A DNA stretch of 64,000 bases from Typhlomys cinereus (GCA_023101885.1 JALPQD010000233.1:2269501-2333500); one strand, 5' to 3'; shown: positions 12,391 through 23,689, counted from the stretch's first letter. Notes: generated by a model from the sequence alone, not told the origin. Program-made: numbers and translations.

Positions 12391-12585
12391 ACCACGGACA
12401 ACATCGACCGCCTCCACCTCCTCTTTGTTTACTCTGACCCCAGGATTCACAGGCTCCGCCCTACCAGGACCAGAAATGCAGGCCGCCCCCCGCTTCCGCC
12501 CGGTGTCTATACATGGGGTCTAGAGTCCGAACTCAGGACCTTCCGCCTGCAAGTCTTAACCCCTGAGCCACCTCTCCAGCCCCTT
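12296..12585 (-). repeat. Young B2-like SINE
   Basis: Antisense copy. Tail TTATTATTTATTCAATTG first, (GT)n, then the GC-rich body, and head CCACCTCTCCAGCCCC at the right end. Target-site duplication GTTTTTGTTT(C/T)AA at 12283-12295 and 12586-12598. Confidence 0.92.
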
Positions 12586-12599
12586 GTTTTTGTTTTAAA

Positions 12600-13075
12600 C
12601 AAAGCAGCATTTAGAAAAACAGCTGGGCTAGAAACCCAAGATTTTCTAAAAAAAAAAAAGAACTATGCATACATGTATACACATATAATATAGCACATAC
12701 ATACATGTGTACAGACAACAGAGAAGAGCATAAACAGACAATGAGACAGAAAGCTGTTCTTATTAGCACTCTAAGAAGACATCTCAAAAGTTCACGTTTG
12801 CACTCATCTTCCACCAACAAGGTTGAAGTTTGACACATATATGTAAAGCTTCAGACCAAAGACTCTGAGGAAATACTACCTCGGACAGAAGGTCCATATA
12901 CATGCTTAAGTTTGGTCCTGTTGATTTTTTTCAAAGGAAAATCAAACACAGTTGACTGAATTTGATTGTGATTCTCTTCATTTCCTCTACTCTTTGTTTC
13001 CTCCACCTGGTTATACTATTTCTACCAATAATCATAAAAAACAAGTAATCAAATGAGAATAAGAAATATTTTTAA
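12600..13075. other. Unique sequence with no gene
   Basis: Includes a short A11 run near 12648 and ACATATAC-type low complexity near 12670-12710. Nothing else identified. Confidence 0.4.
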
Positions 13076-13077
13076 CT

Positions 13078-13335
13078 GAGGCCTGGGTAAGACTGTTCCC
13101 TCTGAAAACATGAGAACCTAAATTCAGACACCTAGCACACATGTAAAAAGCAGACATGGTCATGTATGCACTACAAGGCTCAGTGGGAGAAGAACTACAG
13201 TTGGGGCTTGTTGACCATTAACCTAGCTCCACATTGTGACAAATTCTGTCTCGAGAATAAAGCAGAGAGGGAGGAATAAGATATCACTTACCTCTGTTCA
13301 CACAGGGACACACACATGTGCATACACTAACATTG
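13078..13335 (+). repeat. Old rodent tRNA-type SINE with CA-rich tail
   Basis: Order of blocks is decayed head, AAATTCAGACACCTAGCACACATG, GACATGGTCATGTATGCAC, ACAAATTCTGTCTCGAGAA, GAGGGAGGAATAAGA and then CACACAGGGACACACACATG. This matches the long SINE type also seen at 62063, 18405 and 37930. Confidence 0.65.
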
Positions 13336-13686
13336 TTAATCACACTATACACAAATACACAAAGAAAGGTTTTTCAATCTCTCTTTTCAACACTTTCTAA
13401 ATACTTTGGCTGGGACTCACTTCCAACACTGGTCCCACCCTTTCACCTCTCTGCCAAGAGAGAAGTAAGCAGTATGAAAACCTCTGTCACATGCAATTGT
13501 AAAAAAAAAAAATAATAATAACACCAAGGTTTATTGGCCAGAATAAAATGTGAAAGCTGCTATAGCAACAAAAATTATGTGACCAACAAATTCAAATTAT
13601 GTTAGGTTGTACACTTTAAGCAATGTGCCTATCTGCATTCTAGATAGTCAATTCTGTTTCATTACACCATTACAGATGACAAACAT

Positions 13687-14296
13687 CACCATTTGTTGAA
13701 GATGCTGTTCTTTTTCCATTGGATTCTTTGGGCCCCTTTGTCAAAGACAAAATGGCTGTAGTTGTGTAGGCTTATATCTGGGTTTTCAACCCTTATCCAT
13801 TGATATGTGTGTCTATTTTGGAGCCAGTACCAGGCTGTTTTTCCAACAATGGATTTGTAGTATAGACTAAGGTTTGGTATGGTGTTACCTCTAGCAGTGT
13901 TTTTGTTACTCAGGATTGTCTTTGCTATCTTGGGTCTTTTGTGCCTCCATATGAACTTTGAGATTGTTTGGTCAACTTCTTTAAAGAATTGCTTTGGGAT
14001 TTTAATTAGTATAGCATTGAATTTGTATATTGCCTTTGGTAGGATGGTCATTTTTACGATGTTGATTCTGCCATTCCAGGAACATGGGAGGTATTTCCAC
14101 CTTCTGGTGTCTTCTGCAATTTCTTTCTTTAGGGTTTTAAAGTTTTCATTGTAAAGGTCTTTTATCTCCTTGGTTAGGTTTATACCCAGGTATTTCATTT
14201 TTTTAGGGGCTATAGTAAATGGGATTGTTTCTCTCAGGGCTTTTTCATTTCTTTCATTATGGGCACATAGGAAGGCCACTGATTTTTGTACATAAT
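13687..14296 (-). mobile_element. Internal L1 ORF2 fragment lacking both ends
   Basis: About 610 bp, aligning closely by eye (about 95%) to 21006-21610. It encodes part of the ORF2 region after the reverse transcriptase, with [20 protein letters not shown] and [20 protein letters not shown] on the minus strand and a stop near 13686. The L1 3'UTR and poly(A) are absent: the left edge is a clean cut at CACCATTTGTTGAAG. The right edge (TTTTTGTACATAAT) is the same position at which the 18901-21611 element is truncated. I see no clear target-site duplication. Confidence 0.92.
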
Positions 14297-14847
14297 TTTT
14301 TCTAAAATTTTTAATCTACATCTAGTTAGCAAATCTACATTATTTCATCCTACCACACAATTTTTTAAACTAAAAAGGTTAATAGTTCCCTAAAAAACTC
14401 AGCACAAACATGATTACACTCAAACATGTTCTTAGTTTCCTTCTGTGACCCCTTCATTAGGTCTCAACTTAAGTATTGTTAATTGGACTGCCATGGTGCA
14501 GAAGGCACAGGGAAAGACCTGTCTTCCTGAATCCTTATTTTATTTAAAGATTTTAACAAGAAAAATAGAATCAACAACATATTGTTTTGCATATATAACA
14601 ATATTGAGGAATTCTATCAAAAAAAGTTCACAACTTTTGATAACCAGCCATACATACCTTAGTGACTACATAGTCACTCTGAGTCATCTCATTATACATA
14701 CCTTCCTATCTTTGTCAATATTACAGTTTATCTTTGAATGCAGTCTCATGGAGATGTATTTTTACATGTTAGATATATGTCACAATTCTTTCTGTAGGTC
14801 TAGATATATTGTCTAAGCCTAGCAAGAATCTTAAATTATTGCATTTT
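14297..14847. other. Unique AT-rich spacer
   Basis: A 123-codon plus-strand frame (14445-14816) has no recognisable motif. Treated as chance. Confidence 0.4.
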
Positions 14848-15300
14848 TTAACTTTTCTTTATTGATGAATTTTATTCTTTGCCAAATTCATACATGTGTA
14901 TAGTGCATTCTGATTATACCTTTAACCTTTCCTTTAACCCTTCCTTTCCCTGGTATTTTCCATCCCACAAGTCTTCCTTCCATATTTATGCCCTTTTCTT
15001 TTTGTCTCACTAAGTTTAATTGGGACTTTTTGCATTGTAGTGGACTTGGGATTATAACTTAGAGTCTATAGGCTATTCCGTGTGTATATGACTAGGTACT
15101 TTTCACCCCAACTAAATCTGTTAGTTTCTCCTTGATCAAAAATACTTCATAGCGTCTCAGGGTTCTCCTCAGTGCCATTGGTCAAGTAGGTCTTCTGTAA
15201 GCTTGGGAGACAATAACCATCTCTGTTTTAGGTTGATAATTGCTAAATTTTATTATCCTTGGTAGAAATCCAACTTAAACCCCAGCAAGTGATGAACAAA
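14848..15300 (-). mobile_element. Old rodent L1 3' end (Lx-like)
   Basis: T-rich start, then TTCATACATGTGTATAGTGCATTCTGATTATACCTTTAACC and a pyrimidine-rich tract (TTTCCTTTAACCCTTCCTTTCCC). This is the antisense signature of older rodent L1 3' ends ('catacatg ... ttgatcatattcacc...cctttccc'). Family name inferred from memory of the pattern. Confidence 0.55.
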
Positions 15301-15640
15301 TGTATTGTCACTGAACCTCAATCCCAGTCAAGATGAAACTTCTATTAAAATGACAGAACTGTGTGACAATATTCCTGACTTACTATAAACTGCCTTTTTA
15401 GCAGTCTACCCAGCTATAATCAAAAGAGAGTGAGAGAAAGAAGATATTTTAAAAAAGATTCAGAGAAAACATTTTGAAGTCCAGTAAACTGAGAATTTAG
15501 AAACCATATTAAAGAGAGAAGAGTGTAAATATCATCTAACCAATTTGTCTATCAGGATTTCTCTGGGCAGCCCTTACTTTCATGTCAGAAAATAGTGGGA
15601 GCTATTATACTTGAGAAGAGCTATTATACTTGAGAACATC
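15300..15640. other. Unique sequence with a 19-bp tandem duplication
   Basis: The unit GCTATTATACTTGAGAAGA occurs twice in tandem at 15601-15638. No other feature. Confidence 0.5.
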
Positions 15641-16362
15641 CAGTTTGTAAAAAACATGCATTTGCTTCATAGCATCACATAAAATCATTTGTGCATATTT
15701 TGTATAATTAAAAAGAACTCCTATGAGGAAATCCTTGAATGGGGTCAGTCACAGAAACTTTAATATAGAATCACACTGGTGAATCTAATCCTTTGCATCC
15801 ATAGACCAGTTGAACATCTGGACATTTAGAGGGCAGGTTCTGAAAGTCGCTGGCTTAAAGAGGGCCTCTTATTACCCTGCACAAAATAAGACTGACATGA
15901 TAACATTTGGATAAGCAATCTTTGTTAATTTTAGAAAACGTATATTCCAAAGCAATTTAGGGTTTCTGTGTTTGTTGATCCTGCCTTTTAATGTGACAAC
16001 CATGACACCATTTTCCAAAACAGATGGATTAATGTCATTTTTTTTTAAAAATTACTTCACCTAGACAGGTGTTTCCTGTGTGTGTTTGACATGAAATTAA
16101 ACATAGCTCCAGATGTTCTGTTTGTAGCAAAGCCAGTTAATTTTATTAGAACATTTAATCACAGATCAACAGAGGAGTAAAGGGCAGTGAATGTGCAGCA
16201 GAGACTTAACAGAACTTCATAATGAATTGTGAATTAGTTTATATATGTGGATCCACTGGCATGTAATGCCGCCATGTTAATCCCATGAAGACACTGATTT
16301 AAGCTTTTTATTTTTCATGAACTCCAATACTATTCATTTTGGTAAGATTCTCCTAGAACTGT

Positions 16363-16363
<1 letters not shown>
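15641..16363. other. Repeat-free block, candidate conserved non-coding element
   Basis: About 700 bp without any SINE, LINE or LTR signature inside a repeat-dense window. It is rich in TAAT/ATTA cores (homeodomain-type) and motifs such as CACCTAGACAGGTG, and lacks long frames. Absence of repeats and complexity of the sequence are what I see. Conservation is an inference. Confidence 0.35.

Positions 16364-16407
<44 letters not shown>
16364..16407. repeat. (GT)22 microsatellite
   Basis: Uninterrupted GT dinucleotides, not attached to a SINE body, unlike most GT tracts in the window. Confidence 0.97.
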
Positions 16408-16409
<2 letters not shown>

Positions 16410-17600
16410 ATAGAAGTCATCTAGCTATGACACTACTTACCATGAGTGTCATATTTTGTTTTTTGCAAGTCAGCCTTACATTTTAAGCAGTGCTCTTTAG
16501 GCCCACGCCAGACTGCTGCTCTCTCAGGGACCTCAAAGTGCATTAGGGTGTTACTGATGTTCCCAGTGATTGCTCTGCCTGACGTACGCATAGGCAAGAC
16601 ACCCGTGCAGGGCTCCACTGTGCCAGACTTAAACATCATTATATGCCTAGTTATTTTTCCTCTAAGATTAGCTATAGATTTCCCATTAATTATAACATCA
16701 GGTTGATTCATCATTAATAAAATAAATCTCAGTGAACTGTCACTGATTTCTTGACTAAAATGAAAACAAATGAAGAAAAACCAGTTCCTGTCTTTGTTAT
16801 ACTCTTATCAAATTTGTCTTAGTAGCAGTCTGGTCATTCCAGAGCCAGAGAAAAATATTCATAATTTTCTACTTTGAAATATTAGCGTGTCCATATGCAC
16901 TAATAAAAACTTACAGCCCTGTAATGATTGATGTTTTTTGTTGGCCCGTCACCTCATTGTATAGAAGTTTGTTTTAATGAGTTTCTCTAATGAATATTTT
17001 ATATTGCTACTTGGATGAATGGCATATGGTAAATGCAAGGTAAATTACAGCTCTTTAAATAAATATTTTTCATAAATTATTTATTTTGTGAAGCCCGTAT
17101 TGGTAAGATGTCATGTCAGATAAAGATTGGAAAGTATTTACTGTAATACTTATTTGTAACTTGAAGAAGTAAAATTTTTTAATTATTAACAAGCCTCCAC
17201 CATACTCATGAAACTTACAGCAAAATTAGCATAAATTCTATCACATTATAAATTTGTGTGGACAACATCTACTCTGTAATGTAAAATAAGATAATTTATG
17301 TATATAAAATTATTTGTAATACTATGAAAATATGGGGAAACTACGTCAACCAGGATTAAAAAGAGTTTGATAAGAACAAAGCATGATTTGATGTTGTGAA
17401 TTGGTCTCTGAATTTTATTATTCTTTAATAGTAAAACATAATTTTTTAAATTGAGTAACCACCTTCTTTCACACTATTTTTTATTTTCTATAGCAATATG
17501 TTTAAGTCAATAGGATTTTTAACTAATAAATATTAATGCCTATTATTCATTGGCTGTTTTTAAAAATATTATATAATTAAAATCTGAGGATAAATACAGT
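16408..17600. other. Repeat-free block, candidate conserved non-coding element
   Basis: A GC-richer patch at 16433-16714 keeps CpG-containing motifs (GACGTACGC, CACCCGTGC). It happens to be open on both strands (93 codons minus, 86 codons plus), with no recognised domain. 16900-17560 is AT-rich with TAAT and AATAAATATT motifs and no transposon signature. I list it as non-coding unless comparison shows otherwise. Confidence 0.35.
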
Positions 17601-17604
17601 AATG

Positions 17605-17975
17605 GAATTACTATTTTCTTTTCACTTTCATGTGTATGTGTCTGGTGTACATGGACGTGTGCAAGCATGTTCCTATATGTGGAGCACAGATGTGGGAAGG
17701 CGAACATGTACATATGTGTTCCCATGCTATTTGATATCAGAAATAAACCTGGATTGCTTTTCTACCTTATTTCTTGAGGCATTCAATCACAGAATTCACC
17801 AACATGGTTAGCTAATCCTATTAGCCAAAATGCTCTGCAAATTCCTTGCCTTAGTCTTCTGAGTACTGGAATTTCAGGAAAGCCTCAGTTCCCAACTATA
17901 TTTATGTGAGTTGTTACTGTGCTCATTTGGGAAGTGCTTTAACTTCAAGCCCTTTCTTCAGCCTCATGCCTATAT
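17605..17975 (-). repeat. Old tRNA-type SINE with GT-rich tail
   Basis: GTGTATGTGTCTGGTGTACATGG ... GTGCAAGCATGTTCC, then TTATTTCTTGAGGCA, AATTCACCAACATGGTTAGCTA, CTTGCCTTAGTCTTCTGAGTACTGG and GAAGTGCTTTAAC near the right end. This is the reverse complement of the long rodent SINE type at 62063. Confidence 0.65.
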
Positions 17976-18404
17976 GAATATGTAAGAAAATTAAAACATG
18001 TATGACTGGGAAATAATTAAAACTTTAAGCCATTGTAATGTCTATGGATTTTCAGGTAAATCAACAGAGCGCCCAACATATGCCATTTGCTCCAGAAAAA
18101 AAAAATTGTAGACATGAGGTAAAGCAAAAACCTTGTTTTCTTACACTATTTCATTGTTGTTATCTACAGAAACAACTAGCACTTCAAATATTACTGACTT
18201 TTTCTAGAACTTTATATAGATGAATTCACTGAATTCCCACATTGTATTGTATTAGAGAATGGTATCGAAACCACCAGAAAAAGATAGGAGATATTGCTTA
18301 AATACTGTAATACTTTACTCTAATTCATACAATTTCTAAGTTGCAGAGCTAGTGTTCAAATTGTGACAAAGGCCAAAGCCTGTGCTTTAAAGAATAAAGT
18401 CTAG
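17976..18404. other. Unique AT-rich spacer
   Basis: Nothing identified. Confidence 0.4.
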
Positions 18405-18695
18405 GTGCTAAGGGTGTGACTTATCTTCATCTCATCAGTGAATAATACAGCACTTGTCACACAGACCTAATGACCTGAATTCAAGCACAGTAGCACAAGC
18501 ACCCGTAATCTCAGTGTGCCTATAGGACACTGCTTTGCAAGCCAGTTACCTTGATTTGTACAACTGTTAAGAGATTCCATGTCAGAGAAGCTCAAATGGG
18601 CAAGGACCGATACCCAAAATTTGTCTTTCAATCTATACACATGAACCAACATGCCCTCACACACAGGAACACACTTTCACATAGTATTCACACAC
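18405..18695 (+). repeat. Old tRNA-type SINE
   Basis: Head remnant near 18410-18450, then TGACCTGAATTCAAGCAC (B box region), CACCCGTAATCTCAG, GCAAGCCAGTTACC, TTAAGAGATTCCATGTCAG and a CTCACACACAGGAACACAC tail. Same type as 62063. Confidence 0.65.
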
Positions 18696-19689
18696 ACAAA
18701 AATGAAGAATTCTATCATATGGTCCTGGATCACATATCTCTTCCTCTAATAAGGGGATAAGGCCCCAGGAACTACATTGTGCATTTTTTATCTACATAGT
18801 CTAGGTAACTACAGGACTGTGAGAAAATGAGTAGACAATGTACAGGGCATGAACACACACCCATCAATTTACATAGTTTGTAGGTATATACAAAATAGAT
18901 TTTTTTATTTTTTATTATTATTTCTGCTCATACAAACTTAATATGTACACCGGTTCCCTCCCTCCCTCTCTCTTCCTCCCTCCTACCCCCCTGCTCTCCC
19001 TCCCCTCACCCCTCCTTCCCCATCCCCCAGTGCCTCCCCCCCAATCCCCGGAGAATCCTTTAATGTGCATGCCTGACTCTCCTCTGGGCCCTCCTCTACG
19101 ATGACATACAAGGACCCAGTGGCTTTTCCCTGAACCCTTTCCTGTGTTCCCCTTAAGCATAGGAGCACTACTATGGCTGTCAATCCCTTGACTGCAAGGA
19201 TCTTGGTGCCTTTAGCAAATGCTAGACTTTATGGGGACATTGAGCAGGGCATGCAAAGACCTATTATGATTGCTTCAGCCCTAACTTGTGTGGAGTATCT
19301 TCCATATCATTGCTCCTCCCATCCTTGTGCTCTTACAATCTTACCGCCCCCTCTCCCACAAATGTCCCTAAGCTTCAGGATGGGGAGAGATTAGGCTGGC
19401 CTAGTCCTAGGTGGTTGATATAGAGTCTCTGAAGTTGGATTATGGTTTGTTGATTTTCTTTTGCAGTTTTGCTGCTCCTGTAATGCCCTTCACTCCATCC
19501 TGATGGGTATTGTATTTCATCCCTTGCAGTCCTTGATGGAGGTCTATTTTCTCTGCTGTAACATGGTCCCCTTTCTCCTTGTTTCTGGTGTGGCCATCCT
19601 ACCCCATCCCTCCTGTTCATAATCCTTGCAATTACTGTAGGTATTGCAGAGATTTATCTTTGAGTGTCTCTAGGTGGGCTAGGTGGGTT

Positions 19690-21606
19690 TGGTACTAGGA
19701 GCCATCTATTAGGGAGTACAAACAGCGCTTAATTTTGTGGGTCTGGGATACTTCACTTAATATAATTATTTCTAATAACATCCATTTCCCAGCAAATTCC
19801 AGTAATTCATCATTTTTGATGGGTGAGTAGTACTCCATTATATAGATGTACCACAGTTTCCTTATCCACTCATCAACTGTTGGACATTTGGACTGATTCC
19901 ATGACTTTGCTATTGTAAACAGTGCTCCTATGAACATGGTTGTGCTTCTGCTATCGAGGTGAATTTTTGCTGTATGTGGGGTTATTACCAAAAGTGGAAT
20001 AGCAGGGTCAAATGGCATTTCAATCTTTAATTTCTTTAAGAATCTCCAGACGGCTCACCAGAGTGGTTGTATGAGCCTGCATTCCCACCAGCGATGTAGG
20101 AGAGTTTCCCTCTCTCCACATCCTCTCCAGCATTTGTTTGTATTGTGGATTTTTGCCATCCTGACTGGGGTGAGACGATATCTCAGGGAAGTTTTGATTT
20201 GCATTTCCCTGATGGCTAAAGAAGTGGACCATTTTTTAAGATATTTGTTGGACATTTTAATTTCATCCCTGGTAAAGTTTCTTTTAAGCTCCAGGGCCCA
20301 TTTTTTTTTAATTATTTATTCAATTGTGTGTGTGTGTGTGTGCACTTGTGTATATGTGTGTCTGTGTGTAGGACCACTGGCAAATTCAGGAACCACCATG
20401 GACCGCCTCCACCTCCTCCTTGTTTACTCTGCCGGGGGATTCACAGGATCCCCCCTACCAGGACCAGAAATGCAGGCCACCCCCGCTTCCGCCTGGCATC
20501 TATCTGTGGGGTCTAGGATCGGAACTCAGGACCTTCTGCCTTCAAGGCAGAGGCTTAACCCCTGAACCATCTCTTCAGCCCCCTGGGGCCCATTTTTTAA
20601 TTGGGCCATTAGTTTCCTTGGTGTTTATAGTTTTCTAAGTTCTTTGTGCACTCTGGACAGCAGAGCTCTATCACATATGTGGTTAGTGAAGATTTTCTCC
20701 CATTCTGTCGGTTGCCTTTGAGCTGGTGTTACAATCTCTTTATCTGAACAGAAGCTCTTTAATTTCACCAGATCCAAGCTGTTGAGAGTTGGTAGCAGTG
20801 ACTGTGCCATTGGATGTCTGTTTAGGAAATGTTGGCCTAGCCCAATCAGCTCGAGGGAGTTCCCTATCCTTTCAACTATGGTTTTTATAGTCTCTGGGCC
20901 TTATATCAAGGTCCTTGATCCATTTGGAATTAAGTCTTGTACATGGTGACAAGTACGGGTCCAGTTTTAATCTTCTGCATGTGGAGATCCAGTTTTGCCA
21001 GCACCATTTGTTGAAGATGCTGTTCTTTTTCCATTGGATTCTTTGGGCCCCTTTGTCAAAGACCAAGGGCTGTAATTCTGTGGGCTTATATCTGGGTCTT
21101 CAATGCTTATCCATTGATCTGTGTGTCTATTTTGGAGCCAGTACCAGGCTGTTTTTCCAACAATGGATTTGTAGTATAGACTAAGGTTTGGTATGATGAT
21201 ACCTCCAGAGGTGTTTTTGTTACTCAGGATTGTCTTTGCTATCCTGGGTCTTCTGTGCCTCCATATGAACTTTGAGATTGTTTGGTCAACTTCTTTGAAG
21301 AATTGCTTTGGGATTTTAATTGGTATAGCATTGAATCTGTATATTGCCTTTGGTAGGATGGTCATTTTTACAATGTTGATTCTGCCAATCCAGGAACATG
21401 GGAGGTATTTCCACCTTCTGGTATCTTCTGCAATTTCTTTCTTTAGGGTTTTAAAATTTTCATTGTAAAGGTCTTTTATCTCCTTGGTTAGGTTTATACC
21501 CAGGTATTTCATTTTTTTAGGGGCTATAGTAAATGGGATTGTTTCTCTCAGGGCTTTTTCACTTCTTTCATTATGGGCACATAGGAAGGCCACTGATTTT
21601 TGTACA
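19690..21606 (-). pseudogene. L1 ORF2 C-terminal fragment (broken)
   Basis: ORF2p is the L1 endonuclease/reverse transcriptase. Only the part downstream of the RT catalytic core is present: the [18 protein letters not shown] region, then the [20 protein letters not shown] region, and the conserved C-terminal Cys/His-type segment and PAIPLL ... MFIGALFTIAKSWNQ ... WYIYIMEYYSPIKNDE block at about 19760-20010. The frame is interrupted by the nested SINE and by frameshifts near 20970 and 20020. Not functional. Confidence 0.9.
20307..20580 (-). repeat. Young B2-like SINE nested in L1
   Basis: Antisense copy. Tail AATTATTTATTCAATTG on the left, head CCATCTCTTCAGCCCC on the right. Target-site duplication CCAGGGCCCATTTTTT at 20291-20306 and CCTGGGGCCCATTTTTT at 20582-20598, inside L1 ORF2. 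Confidence 0.93.
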
Positions 21607-21633
21607 TAATATATATACAAAATAGATTTTTCT

Positions 21634-21933
21634 TTATTATTATTATTATTATTTATTCAATTGTGCGTGTGTGTGTGTGTGTGTGTATGTATGTGCGCAC
21701 GTGTGTGTGTCTGTGTGTGTGTGTAGAACCACGGACGAATTCGGGAACCACCATGGACGCCTCCACTTCCTTCTTGTTTACTCTGCCCCGGGATTCACAG
21801 GCTCAGCCTACCAGGACCAGAAGTGCAGGCTGCCTCGCTTCCGCCTGACGTCTATCCATGGGATCTGGGATCTGAACTCAGGACTTTCTGCCTGCAAGGC
21901 AGAGGCTTAACCCCTGAGCCACCTCTCTACCCC
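21634..21933 (-). repeat. Young B2-like SINE inserted in the L1 target-site duplication
   Basis: Antisense copy with (TTA)n tail, CAATTG, (GT)n, body and head CCACCTCTCTACCCC. Its own duplication is ACAAAATAGATTTTTCT (21617-21633) and ACAAAGTAGATTTTTCT (21934-21950). This overlaps the right-hand duplication of the 18901-21611 L1, so the SINE came later. Confidence 0.93.
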
Positions 21934-22818
21934 ACAAAGTAGATTTTTCTTAATGTTTGAATTTGAAATGAGGAAAACAAAGCAAATGCTAGCATGTTTC
22001 TGATAAAATTCAAACATGCAGTATTGTATCCTTGCTCTACCCAAATAGATTATGACTGAACATATGCAGCAACAAAGTGGAGCAAAACCAGGAACATGTG
22101 AGGTATAACTGCTTGATTTTTTTCCATTCATACAAACTTAATAGGTACCTCTGTCCCCTCCCTCCCTTCACCCCTCCCCAGACCCCCTTTCTCCCTTCCC
22201 GCATTTCCCCTTGCTTTCACTCCCCTCACCCACTTTCTCCCAGTGCCCCCTTCTTCCCTCTTCCTCCAATCCCTGGAGCATTCTTTTCTGTGAATATCAA
22301 ACTTCCCTCTGTGTCCTCCACTCTAATGAGGTGTAAGGACTCAGTAGCATTGCCATTGCCTAGAGCCATTTCTTTTGCTCCCCTTTAGTATGGGAACACT
22401 ATTGTGACTGTTAATCCCTTGCCTCTAAGGATTTTAGTGTCTGTGACCCATGATAGACTTTAGGGGTGGTCATTGATATGTCAGTCATTGTGCAGGTCAT
22501 GCAAAGTCCTATTATGGTTACTTAGGCCCTAACTTGTGTGGAGTATCTTGCATATCATTGCTCTTCCCCATCTTTAGGCTCTTACAATCTTACCACCCCC
22601 TTTTCCGCAAATTTCCCTGAGCTTTAGGATGGGGAGAAATTTGGCTGGTCTGGATCCAGGTGATTAATGTAGGGTCTCTGATGTTCTGAATTATGGTTTG
22701 TTTGTTTTTTTTTTTTTTAGTTTTGCTGCTCCTGCACCACCCTTGGCTCCATCCTGATGGGTATTGGATGTCACCTCCCAGCCAGAGATAAAAGGCTGTT
22801 AAAATAGAGTCTTACTAT

Positions 22819-23336
22819 AAGGCCAGCCTAATCTCTCTCCATTCTGAAGCTCAGGGACATTTGTGGAAGAGGGGGCAGTAAGATTGTAAGAGCAAAAGGA
22901 TAGGAGGAGCAATGATTTACAAGATTCTCCACACTAGTTAAGGTTGAAGCAATCATAACAGGACTTTGCATGACCTGCGCAATGTCCAATGCACTATTGA
23001 CCTCACAAAGTCTAGCATCTACTAAAGGCACCAAGATCCTTGGAGGCAAGGGATTGACAGCCACAGTAGTGTTCATATGCTTAAGGGGAACACGTGAAAG
23101 GGTTCAGGGAAATGCCACTGGGTCCTTGTACATCATTGGAGAGGAGGACCCAGAGGAGAGTCAGGCATACACAATAAAGGACTCTCTGGGAATTGGGGGG
23201 GAGGCACTGGGGGATGGGGAGGGAGGGGTGAGGGGAGGGGGAGTACGGGGTTCGGGGGGAGGAGGAGCGAGGGAGGGAACTGGTCTACCTATTATGTTTG
23301 TATGAGCGGAAATAATAGAAAATGTATAAAAAAAAC
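22819..23336 (+). mobile_element. Opposite-strand L1 3'UTR inserted in the older L1
   Basis: Reads sense on the plus strand: GGCCAGCCTAATCTCTC, AAGCTCAGGGACATTTGTGG, the G-rich tract at 23190-23275, then CCTATTATGTTTGTATGAGCGG and an A-rich tail ending in A8 at about 23335. It is severely 5'-truncated (3'UTR only, about 520 bp). The host L1 resumes with ATTCAAAGGTAGATGG. I could not define a clear target-site duplication. Confidence 0.88.
23190..23275 (+). other. G-rich tract with quadruplex potential
   Basis: Part of the L1 3'UTR polypurine tract. At least eight runs of four or more Gs in about 85 bp (for example GGGGGGG near 23196, GGGGGATGGGGAGGGAGGGG near 23210). G-quadruplex-forming 3'UTR tracts are a known feature of mammalian L1s. 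Confidence 0.75.
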
Positions 23337-23689
23337 GTAGATTCAAAGGTAGATGGAATAAGAGTAGGAGACCATGGTGAGGGGGGTCAGTCTCCCATTT
23401 GCAGGATGGTTACCTTCTATCTGCCAGACTCTTTGCCTTCTCTGACAGGTGAGAGAAAAACTCCTCAGTGCAAGTGACCAGGAATTAAAGTGAGTGAGCT
23501 TAACCAGATGTCTCACTACTTACTTGCAATACTTGATGGTAATCTGCTTTCTCTGCTGTAGCATGATCCCCTCTCTCCTTGTTTCTAGGGTCCCTCCTAC
23601 CCCTTCCCTCCTGTTTATAATCTTTGCAATTACTATAGGTATTATGGAGATTTATCTTTGAATATATCTTAAGTAGGTTTGGTGCAAGG

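Larger units (their letters stand above)
18901..21611 (-). mobile_element. 5'-truncated L1 insertion
   Basis: Minus-strand L1 carrying the 3'UTR, a poly(A)-equivalent T/A-rich start at 18901-18920, and the C-terminal part of ORF2. A 16-bp target-site duplication, TATATACAAAATAGAT, lies at 18885-18900 and again at 21612-21627, so this is an intact insertion event. The pyrimidine-rich tract at 18953-19070 is the antisense of the purine/G-rich 3'UTR tract. A B2-like SINE interrupts it at 20307-20580. Confidence 0.96.

Noticed and set aside
16364..16407. GT array as another SINE tail
   Set aside because: Flanks lack a SINE head, body or CAATTG-type tail and no target-site duplication is seen.
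18918..19183. Gly/Arg-rich and Pro-rich frames (also at 22970, 45395, 60379, 60513)
   Set aside because: They come from the G-rich L1 3'UTR tract, which is non-coding in L1.
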